From positions 1 through 5,521 of the forward strand of contig CAAGIS010000231.1 of the NCBI GenBank assembly GCA_900769985.1: a stretch of DNA of 5,521 nucleotides, written 5' to 3'. The notes beneath the pieces are model-generated. The model saw only the letters and a list, made by a program, of their open reading frames with translations, did no database searches and had not been told where the DNA came from. Of the stretch, positions 1-5,521 are shown piece after piece. Origin of the DNA: Spirochaetia bacterium. Its GTDB lineage: Bacteria > Spirochaetota > Spirochaetia > Treponematales > Treponemataceae. The first letter of the stretch is position 1. The number at the start of each line of letters is the position of its first letter. The position numbers and the translations under genes were made by a program.

Positions 1-120
1 ACCACCCTGCACACCAATCATAGACCAAGAAATGAAGTTAATCTTAGCCTTGCTAGCAGCAGCATCGTCATCACCGCCGATCATATCAGCGATAACTACA
101 TGTGAGTTATGACTTTTTGG
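1..120 (-). CDS. Unidentified coding-like fragment, no start codon, cut by the left window edge
   Basis: Read on the minus strand from base 120 down, 40 codons are open and use codons typical of a well-expressed gene (many GCT, GGT, AAC, TTC, GAT). The peptide contains the stretches SHVVIADMIGGDDDAAASK and INFISWSMIGVQGG. I do not recognise the family. The frame stays open upstream to base 189, where a TGA stops it, but that part translates the inverted repeat and does not look like protein. The only ATG in this frame is at 84-82 and has no ribosome binding site. The fragment is therefore either a gene whose 5' end was lost at a junction near 120, or a chance open frame. Two plus-strand frames are also open through most of the stretch, which limits confidence. 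GC is about 45%, clearly above the DNA just to its right. Confidence 0.3.
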
Positions 121-121
121 A

Positions 122-178
122 GTGGTTTTGTACCGCCGAATTCGCCCTTTTACTTTCAATTTGTATGTACAAAACCAC
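122..178. repeat. 12-bp perfect inverted repeat around a 33-nt spacer
   Basis: The left arm GTGGTTTTGTAC (122-133) is exactly complementary to the right arm GTACAAAACCAC (167-178). The spacer is 134-166. No T-tract follows either arm directly, and the loop is long for an intrinsic terminator. The repeat lies at the border between the coding-like fragment on the left and AT-rich non-coding DNA on the right. It could be a stem-loop in a transcript, a remnant of a mobile-element end, or a recombination or assembly scar. The sequence does not decide between these. Confidence 0.6.
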
Positions 179-227
179 CTGAAGGATTTTCACCTCGCAC
201 CACAAAATTTAAAAAACGGCATTTTTC

Positions 228-294
228 GCCCCCGAAAGTGCAAGGTTTAGCGTTTTCAGGGTGCAAAAGGGTGTGATATTTACACTTTCAGGGC
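228..294. repeat. Imperfect inverted repeat with embedded direct repeat
   Basis: GCCCCCGAAAGTG (228-240) faces CACTTTCAGGGC (283-294). The GAAAGTG/CACTTTC core is perfect, and the outer GCCC/GGGC pair after a one-base bulge. The spacer of about 42 bases contains TTTTCAGGGTGCAAA, partly repeated as CTTTCAGGGCAAA at the right arm. Its role is unknown. It could form a long-loop hairpin in RNA or be a degenerate repeat unit. Confidence 0.4.
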
Positions 295-347
295 AAATTT
301 AAAAGTAGTTTTTGTGGAAGTCAAAATTCTTTCAAAAAAATTGTAGT

Positions 348-364
348 TTTGTATACTATACAAA
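348..364. promoter_or_regulatory. Perfect 17-bp palindrome, candidate operator
   Basis: TTTGTATA, a central C, then TATACAAA form a perfect 8+1+8 palindrome. Odd-centred palindromes with TTGTATA half-sites fit dimeric helix-turn-helix repressors, and GntR-family operators of the TTGTATACAA style are the closest pattern I know. This assignment is inference. The site contains TATACT (352-357), which could be a -10 box, with only a weak TTCAAA (331-336) 15 bases upstream. A repressor bound here would cover such a promoter. It lies 247 bases upstream of the amylase start codon. Confidence 0.5.
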
Positions 365-430
365 GAGGAAAAATCGTTAAAAAATCTGTCTGGAGGAGAT
401 ATTTTTATAGGGGTTTTGGGGGAATTTACG

Positions 431-458
431 AAAATTCTCTTGAAATTTTAAGAATTTT
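431..458. repeat. Short AT-rich hairpin
   Basis: AAAATTCT (431-438) pairs perfectly with AGAATTTT (451-458) across a 12-base loop. The stem has only two G-C pairs and no T-run follows, so it is a weak structure and not a convincing terminator. It may be incidental in AT-rich DNA. Confidence 0.3.
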
Positions 459-474
459 GCCTGAAAAAAGGAGC

Positions 475-495
475 GGGAAGGGGGCGGGAAAAGGG
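475..495 (+). promoter_or_regulatory. Four-tract G-quadruplex motif
   Basis: Four G-runs of 3, 5, 3 and 3 lie on the plus strand at 475-477, 480-484, 486-488 and 493-495, with loops of 2, 1 and 4 bases. This fits the standard intramolecular G-quadruplex pattern (four runs of at least three G, loops up to seven). It lies about 56 bases upstream of the likely -35 box, on the non-template strand of the operon. It stands out because the surrounding DNA is very AT-rich. Folding and function are inferred. Confidence 0.5.
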
Positions 496-534
496 TTTTA
501 AATTGGTTTTTTCCAAATTTTTCTTCGGAACTTA

Positions 535-563
535 AAAAATCGTTATTTTTTTGACAAATCGTT
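535..563 (+). promoter_or_regulatory. Direct repeat AAATCGTT bracketing the -35 box
   Basis: AAATCGTT occurs at 537-544 and 556-563, 19 bases apart (nearly two helical turns), on either side of TTGACA at 551-556 (the second copy overlaps its last base). A third copy at 371-378 shares the longer 11-mer AAAAATCGTTA with the first (369-379 and 535-545). Spaced direct repeats at a -35 box may bind an activator or repressor. AT-rich composition makes chance copies plausible; AAATCGTT also occurs once inside the amylase gene near 2176. Confidence 0.35.
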
Positions 564-578
564 GAATTCCTTTAAACT
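551..578 (+). promoter_or_regulatory. Probable sigma70-type promoter of the amylase operon
   Basis: TTGACA (551-556) is a perfect -35 consensus. Sixteen bases later TAAACT (573-578) matches four of six -10 positions. Transcription would start near 585, giving a leader of about 27 bases that still includes the ribosome binding site. The -35 box is strong and the -10 mediocre, which suits a promoter needing an activator. Confidence 0.5.
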
Positions 579-591
579 TTAAATAAAAAAT

Positions 592-604
592 AAGGATTTA
601 AGGA
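592..604 (+). promoter_or_regulatory. Ribosome binding site, duplicated
   Basis: TAAGGAT occurs twice (591-597 and 599-605). The second gives AAGGA at 600-604, seven bases before the ATG at 612, which is good spacing and supports this start. The first copy at 592-596 is too far for direct use. Confidence 0.7.
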
Positions 605-611
605 TAAAAAA

Positions 612-3600
612 ATGAAAAATCTTAAAAAAGTTTTATTTTTTTCTATTGTATTTGCAATTTTATTTCTTTCGGGATGTGCAGATTCTTTGCAATCCGAAGA
701 TAAAGTGCAAAATCAATTCGGAACTTTGAAAGTTTCTTCATCAGATTCAAAAAGTCGTGTGCTAGATATCGAAGAAATCAAATTTGCATCTTGCGTGATT
801 TCCGGCACGGGGATTAATGTTAGTGAAGCACCTTCAAAAAGCGGTCTTGCTGTAGAAGGCGGTGTCGGAACTTTTTCAATAGAAAATATTCCTATAGGAA
901 AAAACAGAATTGTTACGGTTCAGGCTTATGCTTCTTCAACAGAAAAAATGGACGGGGTTACTCTTCGAGCGGTAACGGATATTGTTTCAGGTGAAAATTC
1001 TGTTGTGGTAAACTGGAGTACAACTGCTTTAGGAAATGTCTTCTATTATCTATTAGATTCAGGTTACGATATTTCTTCAGTTACAAAAGATGAAATTTCT
1101 CAGATTGAAAATGCAATTCCAACAGACATCCATCCGTCGCTTGTAAATGCAAAAAAAATTGCAGAAGATTTTAAAACTTCTAGTCTTTCTGCTGCAAACG
1201 GGTATAAAACTGAACCTGCAACTTTAAGATTCATCTATAATAATTTAAGTGAATCGGAATACTATGTTCAGGTAACAGATCCTTCTTCTGCAAAAAAAAT
1301 GTTTACTGCCGGTCAAACTGATGTAGAAAATATCGCTCCTGGTACATGGAAAGTCTATATTTTTTCAAAAGACGGAAAAACTGTTTTAGAAAGAAAAGTC
1401 TTGAATACTTTTACTTCTGGTGAAACGCTGAATCTTGGCGATATTTCTCCAACTAAGCTGACGGATATCATCGTTCATGCAAAAGTTCCTTATATTTATA
1501 TCTGGGATTCAGGAACAAGCGCTGATAAGATAGAATTTACATCTATGAATGATGAGGGAAACGGCTGGTATGGTTATACAATAGGGGCTTCTTCTGCCGG
1601 TATAATTTTCCTTTCTCAAGCGAATTGGAGTGCAAAAATATCTGGAGACTTATCTAGAACGACACCTGGTGAATATTGGTTTAAAGATGACAAATGGTAC
1701 GATTATAATCCTGATAAACCTGTAACTCCTGTAATTAAGGCAAGCGTTTTACCTGGAACTTATCTTGAATCTCAGACAGTAACGCTCACAGGAAGCAATG
1801 CATCTGACATCATTTACTATACAACAGACGGAACTGAGCCGACTCTTTCTTCTTCTGTTTATTCTTCTCCAATTGAAGTTTCAAAAACGATGACGATTAA
1901 GGCATTCGGTTATAATAAAGGTGCTGAACCGCAATCGGGTTCTGTTTATGAGTTTGCATATAAAATTGATCCGGATGCAGATGTGGTACCACCGGTAATT
2001 ACTCCGAATAAAAAATCTGGAAAATACACAGAAGCACTTTCTGATATAAAATTTACGATTACAGATAACAAATCTAACGGTGTAAAAGTTTATTATACGA
2101 CAGACGGTTCTGTTCCAACTGAAAGTTCTAGCGAATATCTTACAATTACAAGCGGAAGCACATCTGGTATTGGAAAATCGTTCTCAGTTGCTGTCAAAGA
2201 AACTCTTTCTATAAAACTTCTTGCAGTCGACGCTTCTGGAAATGAAACTTCGGCTTCTTATACTTACCGCGTAACTGACGGCTCTGTAGTTGACTTCCGT
2301 GAAGAATCAATTTACTTCCTTATGACAACACGATTCTACGATGGAGATCCTTCAAATAACGAATACTGTTGGGATGAAGGTGGTGAATATTTGCAGTTCG
2401 GTGAAAATGACTGTGCATGGCGTGGAGATTTTAAAGGTCTTGCAGAAAAACTTGACTACATTAAGGCTTTGGGATTTTCTGCAATCTGGATTACGCCTGT
2501 TGTAGAAAACGCTTCTGGAATCGACTATCACGGATATCACGCTTACGACTTCAGTAAAGTTGATCCGCGTTACGAATCAACAGGATTTACTTATCAGGAT
2601 TTGATTGATGCCTGCCATAAAAAAGGAATTAAAGTAATTCAGGATATTGTATTAAATCATTCCGGTAACTTTGGAGAAAGAAATATTTTCCACATGTTCG
2701 ATAAAGAAACTACTCCTTATGAGAATAAAGCAATTCCACTTCCACCTGCTGGTGCTGCAACAAAGCGAAGTCCGTTTATGAAACTTGCAACAGACGGAAG
2801 TTACGGTGCAAAAGCTCTTTCAAAAGCACTTGGTGGAAAAGATTATGAAAGTTCTATTGGTTCTGTTCAGTATGGTGCAAGAATTGATGCCATGAAAGAA
2901 GATTCAAATGATACTGATTTTATCTATCACCACTGTAAGACGATTGACTGGAACAGTGAAAACTGTCAGTTAGGTCAGATGGCAGGTGACTGTGTTGACC
3001 TTAATACGGAAAATCCAAAGGTTGCAGAATATCTTAGAAACTGTTATGTAAATTATATTAATATGGGAGTTGATGCTTTCCGAATTGATACTGTAAAACA
3101 CATCAGCCGTCTTACATTCAACAACGAATTTATTCCTCAGTTTATGGAAGCCGGTGGAGAAAGCTTCTTTATTTTTGGTGAAACTTGTGCGCGTTACCGC
3201 GGTCGCTGGAATGAAGGTGTTCCGGCTCTCTCTCCGTCATTCTACACATGGACAGAAGACAAGGATTTCTCATGGAGTAAAACGGATCATGCTGCAAACA
3301 GTGCGTCTGCAAGTGCACATTTTGCAGATTATAAATCTGGTTTTAATATTCCTGGATGGAGCGATGGAATTGCGAATCATTTGTTAAACGGAAATGAATA
3401 TCATACTCCTGACTGGTCAAAAAGGTCTCACCTTGACCAGATTGACTTCCCTATGCACTGGGCATTTAGTAATGCTTCTGATGCATTTAGAACTGCTGTT
3501 CAGACAAATGATCCTGACTTTAATGATGCAACTTGGAATGTTGTTTATGTAGATTCACATGACTATGCTCCTGATAATGCACCAGAAAGTCAGCGTTTTG

Positions 3601-4190
3601 CAAAAACAGAAGAATGGCCAAGAAACATGAACCTTATGTTTACATTCCGAGGAATTCCGTGTATTTATTACGGTTCAGAAATCGAATTTATGGCAGGTGC
3701 TCCAATTGACCCTGCAAATACCCGTACATCGCTTGATCAGTCTGGTCGTGCATACTTTGGCGATCATCTTGAAGGAACTGTAACTGCAAGTGGTTTTGGT
3801 GAGTATACAGCTAATGGAACAGTTCAAGAAACATTAAGTCATCCTTTAGCTCAGCATGTAATTCGCCTTAACAAAATCCGCCGTGCAATTCCTGCACTTC
3901 AAAAAGGTCAGTATTCAACAGAGGGCTGTTCGGGAGATATCGCATTTAAACGCCGTTATAGAGATAATACTGTAGATAGTTTTGTACTTGTTGCAATCGG
4001 TGCTCAAGCTACATTTACCGGTGTTCCTTCTGGAGAATATATTGAAGTTATTACAGGAAAAACGGTTTCTTGCGATGGAACACTTACTTCTGATTCAATT
4101 GATAAAGATAATATGCGCGTTTATGTTCTTAAAACTTCAAATTGTGGTATTGACGGAAAAATCGGTAGTGACGGAGCATATTTGAAATAA
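612..4190 (+). CDS. Multidomain surface lipoprotein with GH13 alpha-amylase catalytic domain
   Basis: Predicted to hydrolyse internal alpha-1,4-glucosidic bonds of starch or related alpha-glucans while anchored by lipid outside the cytoplasm. The signal peptide ends in the lipobox LSGC, making Cys22 the lipid-modified residue. Residues 36-188 form an unnamed domain shared with the next gene. About 200-285 is a small beta region. Residues 286-367 resemble a starch-binding module of the CBM26 type (YIYIWD at 294, GNGWYGYT around 319, GDLSRT at 345, WYDYNP at 362). Two chitobiase C-terminal-like beta domains follow (371-452 and 461-556) with YYTTDG at 402 and 494. The GH13 barrel starts near 566: DYHGYHAYDF at 638, DIVLNH (region I) at 678, VDLN (region V) at 795, FRIDTVKH with nucleophile Asp826, GETC with acid/base Glu857, and DSHD with Asp984. 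A C-terminal beta domain covers about 1080-1180. The catalytic set is complete. The GH13 subfamily and exact product (maltose, maltotriose or longer) cannot be told from sequence alone. The gene is first of a likely two-gene operon. Confidence 0.93.
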   Translation: MKNLKKVLFFSIVFAILFLSGCADSLQSEDKVQNQFGTLKVSSSDSKSRVLDIEEIKFASCVISGTGINVSEAPSKSGLAVEGGVGTFSIENIPIGKNRIVTVQAYASSTEKMDGVTLRAVTDIVSGENSVVVNWSTTALGNVFYYLLDSGYDISSVTKDEISQIENAIPTDIHPSLVNAKKIAEDFKTSSLSAANGYKTEPATLRFIYNNLSESEYYVQVTDPSSAKKMFTAGQTDVENIAPGTWKVYIFSKDGKTVLERKVLNTFTSGETLNLGDISPTKLTDIIVHAKVPYIYIWDSGTSADKIEFTSMNDEGNGWYGYTIGASSAGIIFLSQANWSAKISGDLSRTTPGEYWFKDDKWYDYNPDKPVTPVIKASVLPGTYLESQTVTLTGSNASDIIYYTTDGTEPTLSSSVYSSPIEVSKTMTIKAFGYNKGAEPQSGSVYEFAYKIDPDADVVPPVITPNKKSGKYTEALSDIKFTITDNKSNGVKVYYTTDGSVPTESSSEYLTITSGSTSGIGKSFSVAVKETLSIKLLAVDASGNETSASYTYRVTDGSVVDFREESIYFLMTTRFYDGDPSNNEYCWDEGGEYLQFGENDCAWRGDFKGLAEKLDYIKALGFSAIWITPVVENASGIDYHGYHAYDFSKVDPRYESTGFTYQDLIDACHKKGIKVIQDIVLNHSGNFGERNIFHMFDKETTPYENKAIPLPPAGAATKRSPFMKLATDGSYGAKALSKALGGKDYESSIGSVQYGARIDAMKEDSNDTDFIYHHCKTIDWNSENCQLGQMAGDCVDLNTENPKVAEYLRNCYVNYINMGVDAFRIDTVKHISRLTFNNEFIPQFMEAGGESFFIFGETCARYRGRWNEGVPALSPSFYTWTEDKDFSWSKTDHAANSASASAHFADYKSGFNIPGWSDGIANHLLNGNEYHTPDWSKRSHLDQIDFPMHWAFSNASDAFRTAVQTNDPDFNDATWNVVYVDSHDYAPDNAPESQRFAKTEEWPRNMNLMFTFRGIPCIYYGSEIEFMAGAPIDPANTRTSLDQSGRAYFGDHLEGTVTASGFGEYTANGTVQETLSHPLAQHVIRLNKIRRAIPALQKGQYSTEGCSGDIAFKRRYRDNTVDSFVLVAIGAQATFTGVPSGEYIEVITGKTVSCDGTLTSDSIDKDNMRVYVLKTSNCGIDGKIGSDGAYLK
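1720..2280 (+). repeat. Two tandem chitobiase C-terminal-like beta domains within the amylase
   Basis: Residues about 371-452 and 461-556 of the amylase each carry the hallmark of the chitobiase/beta-hexosaminidase C-terminal family: a Pro-rich entry, YYTTDG followed by a PT dipeptide, then a strand of the type IKAFG or IKLLAVD. The two YYTTDG motifs are 92 residues (276 bases) apart. The second copy has a longer Ser/Gly-rich insertion (TSGSTSGIG). Such domains are usually spacers or carbohydrate contacts in secreted enzymes; their role here is inferred. Confidence 0.7.
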
Positions 4191-4192
4191 AC

Positions 4193-4202
4193 GGATAGTT
4201 TC
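4193..4202 (+). promoter_or_regulatory. Weak ribosome binding site of the second lipoprotein gene
   Basis: Only GGA at 4193-4195, seven bases before the ATG at 4203, resembles a Shine-Dalgarno site. The gap between the two genes is 12 bases, with no room for a terminator or a separate promoter. Translation of the second gene probably depends on ribosomes ending the first. Confidence 0.45.
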
Positions 4203-5521
4203 ATGAAAAAGGGTGTAATTTTTTCTTGTGCATTAATAATTTCTCTTTTTTTCTCTGGCTGTGCAAATATTTTGTCGGGCGGGGAAAGCGAAAATACACT
4301 TGAATACGGAACTGTAAAATTTGTTCAGTCTAGGGGAAATTTCAATGTTCTTGATGTTGATGATATAAAATTTGCAAAAGTCAGCATTGTCGGGGACGGA
4401 ATTCAAGATGAAATTTCTGTGACTGTTCCTGTAGAAGGGGGCCTTGGTACTTTTGAAATTAACAAAGTTCCGGTCGGTATCAACAGAATTATTTCAGTTC
4501 AAGGTATCGACGCTTTTGGAAGGCTTGTAAACAATGCACTTTTAAGAGAAGTTATTGATGTAAAAAGCGGGGAAAATTACATCGAGCCTGTTACAAGGGA
4601 AACTTCTCCGCTTGGTTATGCTTTTTATTCTCTTTTTGAGAACGGAGTTCAGCTTTCTTCTATTACAGGGCAGACTTTACAGCTTTTAAAAGAAAAAATT
4701 CCGACTCTTGATGACTGTTCTGATAATCTTGACAGAATAGATTTTGAGCGTTTGACAGAAAATTTTAAAAATTCTTGCTGGCGTGAAAAATCTGTTCAGG
4801 ATTATCTTCTTCCAGAAACGCCTTATTTAAAACGAATTTTCATAAGTCAGTTTGAATCTTCTACGCGTGAAAACCCTGAATTTTCAGCCTATGCCCTTTA
4901 TTCAGACGGTTCGCGAAAAGATATTACGCAGATTGCCTCTTGGTTCAGTTCAGATGAAGGAGTCGCTTCTGTTTCCGCAGGAAAAGTCAGCCTTATAACT
5001 GACGGTTCTTCACGAATTTACGCAAGTTACGAAGAAGACGGTGTAAAACGCGTAAGTTCCGGGGCAAATCTTGAAGTTTTGTATCAGCCTGCAAAAAGCA
5101 ATTACATTTATATCGATGTTTCTGACAAATCTGAATCGGGCGTAAATTATGCAAAAGACAATGCTGTTGTTGCGGCATGGATTTGGGGTTCTTCTTTGAG
5201 TAGTAGCTGGTATGCTTTTTCTGAATGTGATGACCCTGGTTATCTTCGCCTTGAGCTTCCGTTTGGGGCAGAAAAAATGGTTATCGCACGCGGAAAATCC
5301 CTTCAGTATGAATCTTCATGGAGCGGACTTTACTACTGCTGGAATCAGTCGAGAGACCTTGATTTAAGTAAAATCGGTGAAAAAAATACATTCAAGCCAG
5401 ATACATGGGAGTATCCTTCGGGGTCATGGAGTTATGTCGACCACGGCGATGTAAGTGTTGATTATTATTATGCAAATATTTCTCTTGAACCAACAGAAGA
5501 CGACACGAATCTTTCTTCGGT
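4203..5521 (+). CDS. Paralogous lipoprotein with Big2-like and Trp-rich carbohydrate-type modules, partial
   Basis: Open from ATG at 4203 to the right edge without a stop; 439 codons are visible. The ATG is followed at once by a lipoprotein signal peptide (MKKGVIF...) ending in FFSGC, so Cys20 would be the lipidated residue; Phe at -3 instead of Leu is a relaxed lipobox. Residues 35-189 match residues 36-188 of the upstream amylase; over one 24-residue block beginning VEGG, 15 positions are identical. Residues about 208-293 look like a bacterial Ig-like domain of the Big2 type (YSDGSRKDIT, SSDEGVASVS, then a beta strand with IYASY). Residues about 301-415 form a Trp-rich module with YIYIDVSD, AAWIWG at 324 and WNQSRDL at 380, a pattern I associate with modules next to alpha-glucan enzymes. 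The rest is outside the window, so the protein may be another GH13-type enzyme or a non-catalytic glycan-binding partner. It is the second gene of the likely operon. Confidence 0.85.
   Translation, partial: MKKGVIFSCALIISLFFSGCANILSGGESENTLEYGTVKFVQSRGNFNVLDVDDIKFAKVSIVGDGIQDEISVTVPVEGGLGTFEINKVPVGINRIISVQGIDAFGRLVNNALLREVIDVKSGENYIEPVTRETSPLGYAFYSLFENGVQLSSITGQTLQLLKEKIPTLDDCSDNLDRIDFERLTENFKNSCWREKSVQDYLLPETPYLKRIFISQFESSTRENPEFSAYALYSDGSRKDITQIASWFSSDEGVASVSAGKVSLITDGSSRIYASYEEDGVKRVSSGANLEVLYQPAKSNYIYIDVSDKSESGVNYAKDNAVVAAWIWGSSLSSSWYAFSECDDPGYLRLELPFGAEKMVIARGKSLQYESSWSGLYYCWNQSRDLDLSKIGEKNTFKPDTWEYPSGSWSYVDHGDVSVDYYYANISLEPTEDDTNLSS

Larger units (their letters stand above)
190..611. 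other. Non-coding upstream region of the amylase operon
   Basis: About 420 bases without a believable gene. The region is AT-rich (about 22% GC over 301-360) with islands of G-runs at 410-422 and 475-495. Its contents are an imperfect inverted repeat, a 17-bp palindrome, a weak AT hairpin, a G-quadruplex motif, three AAATCGTT elements and the likely promoter next to the first gene. It is long for a simple promoter region, which suggests regulated expression of the downstream lipoprotein genes or a second upstream start of transcription. Confidence 0.7.

Noticed and set aside
32..112. Short plus-strand frame starting MKLILALLAAASSS, like a signal peptide
   Set aside because: It ends after 26 codons, has no ribosome binding site, and overlaps the more protein-like minus-strand frame.
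166..178. Site-specific recombination site of the Gateway attB kind (TTTGTACAAAA)
   Set aside because: Only the short GTACAAAA part is present; the full core is absent, so this is probably coincidence.
392..398. GGAGGAG, a near-perfect Shine-Dalgarno sequence
   Set aside because: No usable start codon follows at proper distance; possible ATT or TTG starts give 16 codons or fewer.
534..551. A/T-only hairpin (AAAAAAT, CGTT loop, ATTTTTT) as a terminator of an upstream transcript
   Set aside because: A stem of only A-T pairs is too weak to terminate, and it abuts the -35 box.
573..583. Bacteroidetes-type promoter (TAnnTTTG)
   Set aside because: The local sequence is TAAACTTTA, which lacks the final TTTG, while a clear TTGACA sits upstream.
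2352..2540. 62-codon open frame on the minus strand
   Set aside because: It lies wholly inside the GH13 catalytic coding region, has no ribosome binding site and shows no protein-like pattern.
3154..3387. 77-codon open frame on the plus strand
   Set aside because: It overlaps the conserved GH13 acid/base region in another frame and is a shadow.
3982..4185. 67-codon open frame on the plus strand
   Set aside because: Shadow of the amylase C-terminal domain; its Leu/Ile-rich look comes from the frame shift.
4191..4202. Terminator or separate promoter between the two lipoprotein genes
   Set aside because: Only 12 bases lie between stop and start, with no stem-loop.
4993..5178. 61-codon open frame on the minus strand
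   Set aside because: Antisense to the second lipoprotein gene, whose frame encodes clear Ig-like and Trp-rich modules.

Overview
The window looks like part of a polysaccharide-degradation locus of a host-associated or gut spirochaete. Treponema is my best guess; I have no marker gene to prove it. Supporting signs are two exported lipoproteins in tandem (one with a relaxed lipobox), AT-rich DNA, AAGGA-type ribosome binding sites and a sigma70-like -35 box, with no Bacteroidetes-type promoter.

Layout. Bases 1-120 hold a short stretch that reads best as protein on the minus strand, but it has no start codon of its own and I cannot identify it. Bases 121-611 are non-coding and AT-rich, but structured: a 12-bp inverted repeat with a 33-nt loop (122-178), an imperfect inverted repeat (228-294), a perfect 17-bp palindrome that could be an operator (348-364), a four-tract G-quadruplex motif (475-495), repeated AAATCGTT elements, and a probable promoter (TTGACA at 551) with a ribosome binding site just before the first gene.

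Bases 612-4190 encode a 1192-residue multidomain lipoprotein. In order it has a lipoprotein signal peptide, an unnamed N-terminal domain, a small beta domain, a starch-binding-like module, two chitobiase C-terminal-like beta domains, a GH13 alpha-amylase-type catalytic barrel with all catalytic residues, and a C-terminal beta domain. Twelve bases after its stop, a second lipoprotein gene starts at 4203 and runs off the right edge with 439 codons visible. It has the same unnamed N-terminal domain, then a bacterial Ig-like (Big2-type) domain, then a Trp-rich module resembling those found in carbohydrate-active proteins. Its catalytic or terminal part is not in the window.

The two genes are probably one operon that places starch- or alpha-glucan-processing proteins on the cell surface or in the periplasm. 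The most interesting points are the shared N-terminal domain of the tandem lipoproteins, and the long structured leader with a palindromic operator candidate and a G-quadruplex motif. I see no RNA genes, CRISPR arrays, insertion sequences or convincing intrinsic terminators.
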